A program made the translations under genes and the position numbers. From Rhodosorus marinus (Eukaryota > Rhodophyta > Stylonematophyceae > Stylonematales > Stylonemataceae): DNA of 64,000 bases. The stretch spans positions 2,170,001 to 2,234,000 of the forward strand of contig JAMWBK010000006.1 of NCBI GenBank assembly GCA_029953675.1, read 5' to 3'. This document shows positions 34,816 to 47,067 of this stretch, piece after piece. Below the pieces are notes generated by a model. That model was not told the origin of the DNA. It was given only the letters and a program-made list of their open reading frames with translations, and did no database searches. Positions within the stretch are counted from its first letter, which is position 1. The number at the start of each line of letters is the position of its first letter.

Positions 34816-37800
34816 CCCAAAGCGGTGTCTATTAGGGCTATTCCCAAAAAGTTGAATGCAGCCACTCCTCCCAGCCACTCCTCCCAGCCCCTCCCAATTG
34901 TTTAACAAAAGAAAATACGCTCTTTCTAGTGTTGTCAATTGCAAAACCAGCGGCTGTTTTTCGATTCCAACGCCCCCACCAAAAATATCAAATGAAATAA
35001 TTAATTATTGGAAATCTCACGAAATAACGAGTTAACCAATGATATCGCTCCACACAGGTACTACCATATCGTGGGCACAAGAACAGGCTGAAATTTATTA
35101 TATTTTCTAGAGCTTCTAGGGTTCAGGAAATATCAACGTAGAAGACGCTATTTATTTCAAAATCTCACCCCTTTGTTTTCAATTGACCATTCCCAACATC
35201 TTATGTTGAAAAGGGGTAGTATAGATATTAGTACGTGGAAAAAGATGGTAATATTTTTTGTTTATATGTTTTTTGGTATTTCTGCGGTTGGGTTCTAGGT
35301 GGTATATTGAATGAGTTTTTCTCGAACGGATAGATTTAAGGGGTAGAGATTTTAGTGGGGTTCCTTGGTCGGATTTTCTCTCTTGATCATAATTTTTTCT
35401 GTGCAACAAAAGAATACGAATAGTTTATTTTCTCCTTGGGTTTTGTGCGGAGAGAAAATCTATTGGTGACAGTGCTTGGGATGTTTTTTCGTATGTTTAA
35501 TGCGCACCACTACTTTTTTTTCATAATATTCTAAGAGTTGAGAAACTGCAAACCAGTAAACGAGTTTTTACAGCCAAGCCCAAAGAGCCCAAAGACCTGA
35601 GGTATGTTTTTGGGAAATCATTGACAAGGGCAAGATCGCGCTGTCTTCTTAAGGGGGAATAGTGTTCTGCCCTATTTTAACAAAAGAGGTTATTTTAAAG
35701 CTCAATCCCTTCTTTAGCGAAGCACGAACGACTTCCCTCCCCTCCCCCTCTGCGCTCCCAAAGCAAAAAGAAAAATTCCCGCGAGCTCTCGTCAATTCGT
35801 CTTTCCAGCCACAAAAATGTTGAATTTGTTTGATATTTACGCCAAAAAAGGATGAGCTAGTCTCTACCATAAATATCATCGCCTAGCCAATGAAGAGGTG
35901 GTAAGGTAAAAGTACTTCATGGCTCAGGGCCGGCCGGCCATCCAGAAATGAACCGAAAAAGGGTGTTTTTTTGTGGCGATGACGTGAAAATTTCCACTAT
36001 CGACACCTTGCTGAGTCCGTGGTCAATATTTTTTAAAAAATATTAGAGGAGCAAATTGTTGGTTACAGAAAATCCACAAAAGAAAAAGAAAATTGGAGAT
36101 CTCCACCAATCTGGTTCAATAAGATTGAAGAAAGTTCGAGCTTTGAGTCGGTTGGTCCGTTTCTTTCACTGGGGATCTTATCAATATGAAATTTATCTCT
36201 TTCTTTCAATACGATTGGATTAAGATAGGATAGTATCTAATACTTGTAGAAGAGGATTGGATATGTCGTGATATTTCGAGGATATTTTCCTCAAGAGACT
36301 TTTCGGGTGGCGGGAATCTTGATTGAAGGGCGCGGTCTCATTGCTGCGCTCGGCAATGCTCGCGAGCCGTTTGGGGTGTCCTCATCGATTCATTGGAGGA
36401 TGGCTAGGGACACAGATGGAAGGCTCTTTACGTTCCTGAACAATAAATAGACTGTTGGAAGATATTCTTCGGCAATTGACTGAGACTCAATGCCTCTGTG
36501 GATCGACAAAGTAAATCTTGCTAGCCTTACCCCCTCCCCCGCAGATTCCTTAGCTCCATTCAATGGATGAGCTTCCTAGATTTACCGGGAACCAGCAATC
36601 CCGATCAACGATTGGAGGCTTCCTGGATTGGCGCTCAGAGAGTCAAGACAGTATTCTGATCGCCCACGGAAAGAGTGCCACACATTCCCGGTCGTCTTTT
36701 CGCTCACGCAGCTTGGGAGAAGGGACGAGCCGTTGGATCGTACACAGGGCGTCTCCTCGACCTTCTCTGAGCAGGAGATTATGGTTACCTTAGGAGTTCG
36801 TACAGCGAAAAACGGGCAAATCTAATTTTCTTCCTTGTGGTGTTCCATCAATGTCTGGTGCGCCGACAACCTGAACGCTGATTCAAACTTTCAAATGACA
36901 TGCAGCTTCTCCGTCATCCCAGAGGAATGCGGTCGAGTCTGTTCTCGCTTCACGCTGCCGAAAACTATGCATTCCTTCAGGTGCTGAAGCCGGGCTTTGG
37001 ATACCAGCGGCGAGGATCAAGTATCTATCTGCTCTGAACAGGAGGGGGTGGTACCGCACAGATCTTCGGCGTGGTCCTGAATCTATTTGTGCTTGCCCTG
37101 TCCACTGGTCCACAGACTGCAGTCAACCTTGTCCTCGCTGTAGATGATAGATGAAGAAGGGTCCGGCTAGATTAATTTGCTCTGGGAACTCAGATATCCT
37201 CACTGCGGAGAAATATAAGCCTCCCTCCGGAAACTTTCAGCCTTGCGATTCAGAGCCCTGCATGTTTGTATCACGAGTGGTTCACTCGAGGCTCGTCTGC
37301 ATTCTTACCGCCCCCGTTTTCTTCTCCGAACCTCTTTGGTTACTTCATGGCCCTCTGCTGAAAACCTGTGCTTGATCAAAATAGGAAGCAGTAGTAAAGC
37401 TCGGGTTCACCAAGCGGCCTCGAGGAAGCGTGTTGCGGGACTTAATGAAAGGCAACCTATAATCTGATCTCAAGACAAGTGCATTCCGCGCTTTCACGAA
37501 AACCAAAAAAAACCTAGTATCTCCTTCAGCATTTCTGACACCTCTCGATTCCCTATTGGCTCGACCATGTAGAACAAAGTTGTTATCGCCCTTCCTGAAA
37601 GGGTCCTTATCGATGACAACCGACCTCAGCAAAGATTTCGCAGTTGTTTTGCTTGGTCCGTCGCTACAAGCTTCATGTGATGCGGTGGCCACTTCTCAAA
37701 AATGACGAAAGCCTTTTTGATGTTCACTTGGCAGCCGGAGCTATTGGCATGGGCAATACGGATTGGCGGAATTGGTTGTTCACAAAAAAATCAGAACAAG

Positions 37801-38477
37801 CTGTTACGGTCTCGAAATGGAGAAAATATCTGCTGATTTTGTGCATTTCGAGACTGCCAAACTGTTGAGTTTTAGGACGCTGTACTCCACAGTGATCAAA
37901 ACGGTCTTGAGGACAGGTGAAGTTGAGCATGTGCTATTATGCTCTAGTGTGCATCGGGGTCTGAGGCTGTCCAAGGCTGGTAAGCGGAGTTTTGCAAAAC
38001 AAATCCACTGATGTTTCTGATCCTCGTAATTGTCTTGTCAACCAACGCGCCTGGCGAGAAGCCTTCTCCGATTCGGGAAAGGTTCTTCGCTTTCCATGGA
38101 CAAGTAATGATGAACTTCAGAAGCTGTAGAAGGATTCGCAGGATTAGATCTATGTCCTGAAGAACGCGCCCGAGACTTAGCTGAGACCATAGAAGTACAT
38201 TACTTTGTGCTTTTTTCCGCTATCAACACGTGCTTAATCGTATCAACATACAACTTGACCTTCCTTCAAAACTGTGCTTGCAATCCTCTTGTCAACAGGT
38301 ATACAGTTTGCAGTGAGGCATGTGCCGAACATGAGGTTGGCCGAGGCATGAAACCCAGACCGAAGAAAACAATATCATCTACAAAACTTCCCCGCTAGCG
38401 CGGATCAGGTCCTCAGTCTTTGAATCTTCCGAGAGACATAGTTCAAATCCACACGATCCTGGTGCCGAGACCTCTCT
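34816..38477. other. Long intergenic region with gene relic
   Basis: About 3.7 kb without an intact gene. 34980-36250 is AT-rich and featureless. 36250-38400 has many short frames on both strands (36268, 36563, 37151, 37763) with no recognisable domain, and contains a decayed glutamine synthetase fragment at about 37530-37670. It looks like a zone of degraded coding sequence. Confidence 0.5.
37530..37670 (-). pseudogene. Glutamine synthetase fragment, decayed
   Basis: Read on the minus strand, this encodes [16 protein letters not shown], clearly related to [17 protein letters not shown] of the intact GSII gene at 41153-42379. At the DNA level an identical run (TTATCGCCCTTCCTGAAAGG) sits in a roughly 130-bp stretch of looser similarity. 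The flanks show deletions relative to the intact gene and no other GS blocks are found nearby. It is therefore a small relic of a duplicated gene, not a working copy. Confidence 0.75.
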
Positions 38478-39799
38478 TCATGTTGTAGCAGATCCTACGT
38501 AGGGCACACAAGTCATTTGGCTTAGTCTCCTCTCGAAGCCACAACTCATAGGTCCTACCATCTCCCCTGTTATCTCGGTGCGTACCCGCAATTCCCGTCC
38601 ACTCACTGCTCTCCTGCACATAGGGCAGGTTTCGCTCTTCTCAAGCCAATCGCTCCAGCAAGCTTTGCAGCAAACATGACCACATGGGGATGTCCGCAGC
38701 TCGTAGTCTGTTTCGCAGACCACGCAATAACCACCTCCTCGAGCCCCTAGTACATCCAACTTGGACCTCAGCCCGGACTGCCGCAAATTGTTCAAAAAAC
38801 AAAGAAATAATTAGTCCTTGCGCTCCCACCGAATTTCGTATTGCTTCTATGTCCTGGGAGACGACGTTGTCTACCTCTGCATCAATCAGAACTATTAGGG
38901 TCCTAACCATTCGCTTTTTACGGCCCTGAACGTCGGACCATGAATGATTCCTTCCCGCTCTCCAGTCCAGGTGCATATCTTCCAGCTCCGACAGTTTGTC
39001 ACAAAGGTCGGACTGGAGGCTGTAGTCGCTGTTTGTATCCTTAATTGACAGGTCTCCACAGTACCTGCGGGGAATATCCAACAATTGATTTTCCGATGTC
39101 AGTCTCGAATCCCGAACAAGCGAGGACGCAGTCGGCGTGGACATGACGACTGTTCGTACCTTTCAACCGTTTTGTTCAGCTCATCTAATCGATTCTGAGC
39201 ATGGGCAGCGATGGTGTTAATCATGAACGTCTCCTGCACATGCGTCTTGCTCTGCACCTGCAACAGAAGTATTCGCACAGAAAGCTTGTTTTCCCTCAGC
39301 TTCTTCAGCACGGAAACTTCTTCCCAGTTTAGCGACGAGTTCGACGGGACCTGTAGGGAATCAAGCTGCGCACGACAACAAAACCAACGTAAGATCAGAA
39401 GCTGTTAAGGTATACGACGGAATATCCACAGTTTCAAGGACAGGGCCTCTGATAATATCTCGCAGGCTCCAGAAATGGTGTTTAGAATTTCCAAGGAATC
39501 TTCCTTACCATGCCCATGCAACTCTCCGTATCCGAATTCATTTTCCCGCATGTTTCAATAACATCATTTGCCTTTCCTACTACTGAAACTGGGAACCTGT
39601 GTAGCGCCTCATAACCCTCAAAAGTCTTGTAAATGGACTGGACCTTCTCAGTCGCATTTGTCAAGGCCTTGCTGCAATTCTTAACAATCTTCCTTACTCT
39701 TCGAAGCTCCGAATCCAGAGTCAACAGTTGGTCATTCTTGACGCTCGATTTCTTCGACTTCTTCCATACATCGAAATCTAAGATATTCTTACCCTCCAT
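38478..39799 (-). CDS. Coiled-coil RING-finger protein (probable E3 ligase)
   Basis: Exon 1 (39799-39509) encodes MEGKNILDFDVWKKSKKSS and a helical stretch SELRRVRKIVKNCSKALTNA. Exon 2 continues NSSLNWEEVSVLKKLREN and VQSKTHVQETFMINTIAAH. Exon 3 starts YCGDLSIKDTNSDYSLQSD. The last exon opens SGLRSKLDVLG and carries a C3HC4 RING: YCVVCETDYELRTSPCGHVC, then CKACWSDWLEKSETCPMCRR. All zinc ligands are present. The stop used is at 38478, giving about 290-300 residues. The architecture (N-terminal helices, C-terminal RING) resembles small stand-alone E3 ligases. I cannot assign it to a named family. Introns begin GTAAGG, GTACGA and GTTAGG. Confidence 0.7.
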
Positions 39800-41152
39800 T
39801 TCCGTGAAACAGAAGAAGCCAGCTCACGCAAAACCAAGTCAGAGAACCGTACCACACACTCTTCGTTCCCTGTCCGCACAACGACAAAGCCCACAACTTT
39901 TGCACGGCAACAACTATGAAACAACTCCTTCAACAAGATCCAGACTAAACTCAGATCCTGAACATCCCAACTAACCCGCCATCCTTTCCTTACTAAGCGC
40001 AGTGCTCAGACTGCCCTTAAGAGCCCAACACTGGATTGCAGAACGAAATCTACCAAATCTCCGCCAATTCACAGAGGAAGATAACCACGAAACCAGAAAG
40101 CACAAAAGAGCAACTACGCTTACAATTTTCTTCCTTTCTACAAGCTCAAAAACACATTCTTCACAAGCGCTTGCTCCATATCTCCTTAACCAAGCTCTCC
40201 ACCCAAGCATGCTCTTGGCCAAGTACCCATTTATGTCCCCCCCCCCCCCCACCAAGCTTCCATTCACAATGCGAAAACTTCCGCGAAGGCATGCAACTTT
40301 CTTACCCCGGGTATTTTTCCGGTTGCTTCAAACCGGGTCAATCATTTATCCCCTAGAAAAATTCTCTAAGTATGTTATTTATATATAAAATCAAATATTT
40401 TGCTCCTCTAGACTGTTTGAGTTTACCCTCTGCAACTTTATATTCTAGTTCAGCGCATTTTCGTTCACAGGGGTACACTCGTCAGCCCCGCTGGAAGCCC
40501 TGACTTGCATGTTCAGAATCTTTTAAAAAACTATAACAACATGAAAGCACGCGGGCATACCACAAGGGGGTTTACTAGTATGGAAATCCCATGCTTTCCA
40601 TATTCAATTGAATTTTAGTCGTTCGTATTACCCTTGACCTGGGCTCTTACCCGCCCTATGAAATCGTTGTATCTGGTTATGTGTAAAGATCAATGTTAAT
40701 AATTTAGTACTATTTCCGCCATGAAAAAATTAATTTGGTAATAAGTTGGGGTTTTGGCTAAGTTTTGGTCTTTTTCAATTCTAATATTGAATTTATCCTT
40801 GATGTAGAACACCTCAAAGGTTCCGGATCGATGGGAGGTTGGATGACGCTGCCAAACATTCTAACTCCGGGGCGCAATTTCAGTGGTGGCGGTTGGAGAC
40901 ATCCTTCACAGTGCTCTGATACCTTTGCTTCGAAGGAGGACGCCTCCGTCGGCAGTGGATTAGACTGTGTGTGTGGTTTCCCATACGAGTCATGACGATG
41001 CGTACTTTACGTTTCAACCTCAGCTCTCAATTTTGGTGACCCTTTCACCTGCTGAATCCGCTGAGCTACTCTGCATAATGCATTTGCGACGTGTAAATCT
41101 TTTCCTTTTTCGTTCTATTCTATCCATGAGATTCGCGCGATTCGCTGTCTTT
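39800..41152. other. Intergenic, no supported gene
   Basis: Contains the RING gene promoter and the glutamine synthetase 3' flank. A C14 homopolymer lies at 40237-40250. Overlapping plus-strand frames at 40002-40388 have no motif; 40380-40780 is AT-rich. Confidence 0.5.
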
Positions 41153-42379
41153 CTAAAGGAGGCAGCAAGTCTCAACGATGAGACTAGTTACCACGTACGG
41201 GTCTATGTTGCTGCCTGGGCGGCGATCTTCCAAGTATCCCTTGTTCTGGGCCTCTGTGGATCTCGGGATACGGATCGATGCTCCTCTGTCCGCAACTCCC
41301 CACTTGAAATCGCTGATGTTGGCCGTCTCGTGCTTCCCGGTGAGCCGCCTTTCGTTTCCTTCTCCGTAGGCTTCAATATGCACCTGATGGCGCTCACCCA
41401 TCTTCACCATGGCTTCCTTGATGACATCGAATCCGCCTTCCTCTCTCATTGCCTTGGTCGAGAAATTGGTATGACAACCAGCACCGTTCCAGTCTCCTGG
41501 CATAGGCTTGGGGTCAAAAGTAACGACGATGCCAAACTCCTCGCTCAACCTCTGCATGATGTAACGCGAGACCCACATCTGGTCCCCGGCCTCGATACCT
41601 ACGCATGGTCCGACCTGATATTCCCACTGAGACATCATGACCTCGGCGTTCGTTCCGGATACGTTCAGCCCAGCGTAAAGACAGGCATTCATATGCGCGT
41701 CTGAAATCTCACGCCCAAAACTGATTGCTGCTCCTGCGCCACAATAATAAGGACCTTGCGGTCCCGGTTCCGAGTCGTCCTTGGGCCATCCAAACGGCCG
41801 CCCATCGAGCTCCATAAGAGTATATTCCTGTTCAATTCCGAACCACGGGACCTGATCTTCGATCTTTTCCATGACCTCTGCTGCCTTGCTGCGGGTATTC
41901 GATACCAAAGGCTCTCCCTGGGGAGTATATCCTTCGCATAAGACAAGAATATTATCGCCCTTCCTGAAAGGATCCTTGTAGATAGCAACGGGCCTGAGCA
42001 TAACTTCGGAGTCGTTTCCCATTGCTTGTTCCGTGGACGAACCGTCGTAGTTCCACTCCGGTAGATCCGAGACTGATTCAGGAGCCTTATCGAGGACCTT
42101 GGTCTTTGATCTGATATCCGTAGCATCTCTGCAAATAGGCTTCCCGGTGGACATATCCGCCACTTTTCCACCGAGCCAGATGTACTCCGCAAGGACTTTA
42201 CCACCGATGTCCGTAGCTGAATACTTTTCCTTCAACTCCTCAGCGATCGGCTTGCGGATCAGTGTTCCCATGCGAACAACGTTGGATGATCTTACCGAGC
42301 GAGGGTTGGCCCTCTGTGAGGCCACCCTGTTGCCAGCCCACGTTCCCTTCCCAACCGCGATTCCGGACACGAACGCCAT
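41153..42379 (-). CDS. GLN2: Glutamine synthetase type II, probably plastid
   Basis: Makes glutamine from glutamate, ammonia and ATP, the main entry of nitrogen into organic form. A single uninterrupted exon of 408 residues. The start at 42379 gives [20 protein letters not shown], an Arg/Ser-rich presequence ending near SNVVRM, which I read as a plastid transit peptide. The rest is a full GSII: the beta-grasp signature [26 protein letters not shown], metal-binding [12 protein letters not shown], the ATP-site loop [15 protein letters not shown], and [20 protein letters not shown], ending [10 protein letters not shown]. The lack of introns contrasts with the neighbours and could mean a retrocopy origin, though many algal GS genes are intron-poor. 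A decayed fragment of the same gene lies 3.5 kb to the left. The frame extends 14 codons further upstream without a better start. Confidence 0.96.
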   Translation of the reverse strand: MAFVSGIAVGKGTWAGNRVASQRANPRSVRSSNVVRMGTLIRKPIAEELKEKYSATDIGGKVLAEYIWLGGKVADMSTGKPICRDATDIRSKTKVLDKAPESVSDLPEWNYDGSSTEQAMGNDSEVMLRPVAIYKDPFRKGDNILVLCEGYTPQGEPLVSNTRSKAAEVMEKIEDQVPWFGIEQEYTLMELDGRPFGWPKDDSEPGPQGPYYCGAGAAISFGREISDAHMNACLYAGLNVSGTNAEVMMSQWEYQVGPCVGIEAGDQMWVSRYIMQRLSEEFGIVVTFDPKPMPGDWNGAGCHTNFSTKAMREEGGFDVIKEAMVKMGERHQVHIEAYGEGNERRLTGKHETANISDFKWGVADRGASIRIPRSTEAQNKGYLEDRRPGSNIDPYVVTSLIVETCCLL

Positions 42380-44461
42380 CTCTAGTAGATTAAACTCTCT
42401 CACTTCAAATCGACAAATCAAGTTCTAGTCACCCGATCTTCACACGACAGCGTCCATTCGACGACGATGCCTCACACCGTAGCACACTCGACCCCTTCCT
42501 TCTAATCGCCTTTACATCCTTCCCGACAACACGAAAACGTCAAATGACCGCAGAAAACCAAAAAAAAACACAAAAACAAAAACCTGAAGCTAATTCCGTA
42601 AACAATTCCGTCCTCTTACCCACCACCACCCTACCCTTCCCAAGCACGCGAAACCGAGCCAAATTTCCAACCCGTAACCCAAATCTGCAAGAGTCTTCGA
42701 TCTGAACCGGATATGTTAAGTTTTTGTACTTTTTTCCATGTACCTCCCCGTCCCAACTAGAGCAATTTCCACCCTAGATGGTTCCTCGCCTTTTACTATA
42801 CAAAGATCCTCGTCTCTCCCCCCCCTCTCCTTTCCGTGCAACAAAATTTAGTGGAAATTTATTCAACTAGTATTCACTTTTTTGTAACATATATGCTGTT
42901 AAACTGGCATATTCGATAAACCAAAGACGGTTAGTGAATCTATGATGATTTTGTGATGCTTTGGAATATTGTAATCCTTTACAATTTTAAAATACATACC
43001 ACTGGTTGACTGAAATATAGGTTCAAGCCCAGATTTTGCATATGGTTGCATGAAAAGCCGTCTTTCTTGTGAAGCCTTTGTAAATCGGATGATTTTGAAC
43101 CATGTAGACAGGGGTATTGCTTAGCTATGTGTCTAGAGGGAGTTCCAGGGCTCACGTGAGTTGCCCTCGATTTGGCGCAATTGATGTTTCTCTGGCAAAA
43201 ATCAAGGGTTGTAGAGAAGTCCAAAACAACGGAAAACCGTATTGGAATCCTGTTCTTACATAGGTTTCTCCGCTAAAAGGAATAAAAAGGGGGCCCTGTC
43301 TAACGAAGGAAAATTTTGGTGGCTTCCGATAAAAATTCATGAAGGGATTTCTGATATTTTTCTATTGGTTAGATATTTTTTTCTGTCTCAGAGCAGATTG
43401 TGGTCGTGAGCCTTTCACAACGGCCAGTGATTGGGTGGGCTCGGAAGGATAGTCGGCCTCCAGTAGCGCTAAACTCGATTCTAAAAAAATCTTGTATTGC
43501 TTTGTCCAACTACGATTTGCCGAAAGGGAAACTAGTAGCAAAGAGATTCCTTTTGGATAAAGCACCGTTTGCACCGTTCCCACGGAGCACGTTTCATCAG
43601 GTACGGCGGGCCGCGATTCATCTCGAGGTGATTTCTCTGACCACACCTACGCACCGCATTAAAAAGCCAATTCCAAACTTTTGCAAACACTAGTTGCAGA
43701 TCTGCGCGAATCTGGAATTGGTGCAGTCCCAAGTCATCGCCCTCCTCAGTGGGAAAGAACGCGCTGATCGAGCTCAAATGGCACCCCCTATGTTGGAAAA
43801 CGATAGCGTTCTGTTGAACATGTGGAAGCGTAGCGGTTGCACGGTTTCCCAATGTAAATCAGAAAGATCTATGGCTTATTGCCTGTTGCGCTCATGTAGA
43901 AGCTGAGGGGTCGGAAATCTAAAATTAAAGGGGATCAATCAGTATGGCAGCTAAGATCAAAATGCAAATGCCCTTAGAAGCCTCTTGCGTCACATGACAG
44001 GGACGAGAAGGTAGGTTGTGGAAGTGACCAAGCATCTTTAGTGGGTTATATGCTGAGTTGACAACAGTGGTAGTGTTGGGATTCCGGTTCACTTTTAGAA
44101 TAGGTAGTGAACTGAAACTGTAGTTCTAATCAGTAAACGGGTATTCTGCACCGGTAGCAGATTATTTTAGTTTGTGTAACATTAGCATGTGCAAATAGCA
44201 TTGACTGCACGTGTTCAGAAGATAGCGTGCCTCAACACGCCGTGCCACGCTTCCGAAGTATTTTATGCTCCTCCATATGCAGGTCGAAGTCCCTCAAGTT
44301 CATTAGAACTACACAAATCGACAAGATTCGGGTATTAGTTTTCTCTTTCTAGCATTGTTATTGCCGTAATAGACCACGAACAGGTCTGTTCAAGTAAAAC
44401 GCACTCCTATGCGCTTGTATTGCAATTTGCGTAGTGCCATGAGAATGCTTTGTTGCATTTC
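42380..44461. other. Intergenic, possible decayed coding sequence
   Basis: About 2.1 kb. 42700-43380 is AT-rich and empty. Between 43360 and 43910 both strands keep frames of 90-106 codons open over each other. Neither has a motif, so I regard this as non-coding or decayed. Nothing is seen from 43950 to 44460. Confidence 0.4.
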
Positions 44462-45522
44462 TTACCTTGGAGCTAGACTAGGCGGGGCCTCTCTTATTCT
44501 CATTCCAAGAGTATCTTCAATCGGGGTCAGCGCAGTTCGTACTGCTTCGTTCACTCCTTCAGCGCTCTCTCCCCCGCAGACGGCTGTAATGTATATCCCG
44601 ATGAGCTCTGAAATTTTGTTTCTAGAGTCGTTTCTTCTGTTGGTATCGCGATCGGAAGACAAAAAAAGCCCTGCAAACCTGGACAAGCCAGAAAGCGTCC
44701 ATCAGACTCGTGTTGTGTGAATGTCCAATGGATACGGGCTTTTGAGGAGGAGAAGGAGAAAAGCTTACCAGCGTGCGAGGGATTTTATACCCTCGTCCAA
44801 AAAGTCCAGATGACCAAAGTGCTCGAGCTCAATAAAAAGCGGGCGATAGCCAGCATCCAGTAGTTTTGCCCAATACACGTCCGAGGACTGCTTCGGAGCG
44901 GTGCCTTTTTTGCATCCGAATATCACCATCTCCTGGGGAAGTTCAGGGTTTCTGTCAAGGGCCTCTATGGATCCAACAGGATCCAGAAGCAACAAAGCCT
45001 TGAGTGTGGGCTTGTCCGCTCGTGTCGGTTGAAGCACCATGTTCATCACCGCAGCTGCACCTCTGCTGTGCGCTATTATGGTCAAACCGTTTGGAAAAGG
45101 AGTTTTCTGGTTGATCGTGCCTCTGAGGCTGTTAGTGCCGCTCGCTTCAGAAAACACCCACTCAATGACTTCTTCAGCTCTTGTCGCTTCCTCTTCCACC
45201 TTCACCCTGCTTAGGAGACCATCTGCGAGACACACACATTTCAAAGATTGTCAACCGAAAACTACCGCTCGTACTCCCTCGTTTGCTGATTCATACCTAG
45301 AAATGTGTATAATTGCGCCGCTACTACAATAATTCCCTTCCTAGCTATAGACTCGAACATGGTCCTATACGAGTTCGGCATTATCACGAACCCATGCATG
45401 AACAGAGCCACAGGACATTTGTCCTCCGGCAATACCGGAAACGCCACCACAACGGAAGGTTGGGATGTCTGCCAAGTCCATCTCCGATCAACATCGATGA
45501 GCTGAACACCAACCTCCGCCAT
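44462..45522 (-). CDS. Chlorophyllase-like alpha/beta hydrolase
   Basis: Three exons (45522-45297, 45222-44769, 44678-44462) join in frame to 298 residues. The chlorophyllase family removes the phytol tail of chlorophyll; close relatives hydrolyse other esters. The oxyanion strand is PVALFMHGFVIMPNSY, followed by GIIVVAAQLYTFL. The nucleophile elbow is AHSRGAAAV: the Ser is present, but the first Gly of the usual GHSRG is Ala. The acid is in LLLLDPVGSIEAL, and the catalytic His is likely in LEHFGHLDFLDEG. The C-terminal part ends EDTLGMRIREAPPSLAPR. No clear signal or transit peptide is seen, so it is either cytosolic or missing a short exon. The third exon could be alternative, because a stop follows directly if the GTAAGC donor is ignored. 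Confidence 0.83.
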
Positions 45523-46619
45523 TTCTCAGCACCAGCCTCGAAAACGAAACCGATGCTCAAGCTTGCTTTCAATCCTCACCTTCGACAAGTACGCCGAAGT
45601 TAATCCTACCCTCTCACACAAAGAAAACAGTCATCCGGTGGTTCTTATCTTATTCTATTCCTCAGCCCACACCTGCTTCATCAACGTTCATAAATATATC
45701 TCTATAGGCTAGGAATAAATTTGTTGCAGCACTTTAGGCACTCTCATGCCCAGCAGAATCGCGGTCTGCGCCCCAAATTCCCTTATATATTTTCAATACC
45801 AGGCAAACCCTCACACGAATCCATTTCAATCAAATTAATGAATCAAGCCCTGAAATTTATATTTAATAGATGTTTGTTCTGATATTGATTGAACTGATTG
45901 GCTCGTTTTTAAGCGGCATGGTTTCTTCGTTTTCCACTAGGATGCTGATTAAGCGGGGAATAAGCAGAGGTTTTCCATGCGGGCTGCTTTGCTGACCTCT
46001 TGCAGCTCTTAACTATTCTAGTAATCTGTAACCTACTCTTGATGATCATGGTGTGTTCGTATGTACGCAAACCGTCATTATACCCCGATGTGGAGGGAAT
46101 GCTTTTATGATGTATTTGTAAGTTTTTCCCTGAAAAAAACTGAACAACGTTCTGGCAGAGAGCGAGTTTCCAGTTGTGACATAAACGATAGTCTGCTAGA
46201 GCGGATCGGTGTTAAGAAGGTTTGGAAACCGCGGCAAGATTTCCACTTGGTTGAAGGAATAAGTGTGTGGCGCTTATTCAAAATGGGTTTGATAGCTGCG
46301 CTTCTATTCGATTGCTTACGTTGAAGCTGCTGCAGCAGTTCATAATTTCAGCATTTCTTTTTCAATGCTTCTATAATGACCATGATGCAAGATTCCAAGC
46401 TTGTTTCTAGAAATTTCGCAGATTGTCGCATGCCGTAAGTCTTTCTACATTGTCGATGTGCTCTAGTCGACATCCGAGTTCAACTCATCCTCACGCGTTA
46501 TCTGACGAGGTGCTATTTACATATTCATTTCTCAGTCCGTTGCTTTTGCGAGCTTGCTTTTCAGAGCTTGCTTGCGATGCGAAGAGAACTGAGTCTGCTC
46601 GAAGCACGTCAGCGGCAAT
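45523..46619. other. Intergenic, no supported gene
   Basis: About 1.1 kb between a minus-strand gene and a plus-strand gene, so two divergent promoters. A frame at 46061-46324 has no motif. 45650-45900 is AT-rich. Confidence 0.5.
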
Positions 46620-47067
46620 ATGGATGAGCTAGATTCGTTGCTCGATGCTAACAAGCAAAGCAAAGCACCAGAAAGTCCTGAACTAGTAAGGAGAATGCGC
46701 AGAAGGACTATCGTTCTAAACAGACGCTCATTTTCTAGAGCCTTCCGTCTGCGCGTTTCAAAAAAGCAGTGCTCGCTTTTCAGATCCCGCAACAGACCTG
46801 AAGGGCACAATACGACGTGTGCGCCAAAGCTACGCCCCCTCTAACCTCGAGAAAATAGCTAGCAGAGGAATGAAATCCCTCAGAAGAGCACTCTGCAAAA
46901 CTTGTTCGCCCAAGATGCCTTCTCCTCAACATCCATCCGCTGAGACCTTACCGCATCCTTGGAGGATCTTCGCCGTTCAAAGGCCGCCCCTCATAACCCT
47001 TGGCAAGAAAATGCTCTTCATGAGAAAACAGAGTGCTGAGATGGTTCGTTCTAGTGAACACGATTAG
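46620..47067 (+). CDS. Small basic protein, unrecognised
   Basis: A first exon starts MDELDSLLDANKQSKAPESP at 46620 and ends at GTAAGG (46688). An intron of about 56 nt ends near TTTTCTAGAG. Exon 2 reads SDPATDLKGTIRRVRQSYAP, SNLEKIASRGMKSLRRALCK and CSPKMPSPQHPSAE, then LITLGKKMLFMRKQSAEM to the stop at 47065-47067. Total about 125 residues, rich in Arg and Lys. The acidic start followed by a basic body suggests a nucleic-acid or protein-binding role, but no family is recognised. If the intron is not used, the first frame runs on to 46844 as a different basic peptide. Confidence 0.4.

Noticed and set aside
40967-41704. 245-codon open frame on the plus strand
   Set aside because: It lies exactly antisense to the glutamine synthetase exon. 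The protein has no motif, and such frames arise from codon bias of the true gene.
43362-43906. Overlapping frames on both strands that look partly protein-like
   Set aside because: Neither strand can be preferred and no family is visible; possibly a decayed gene, not annotated.
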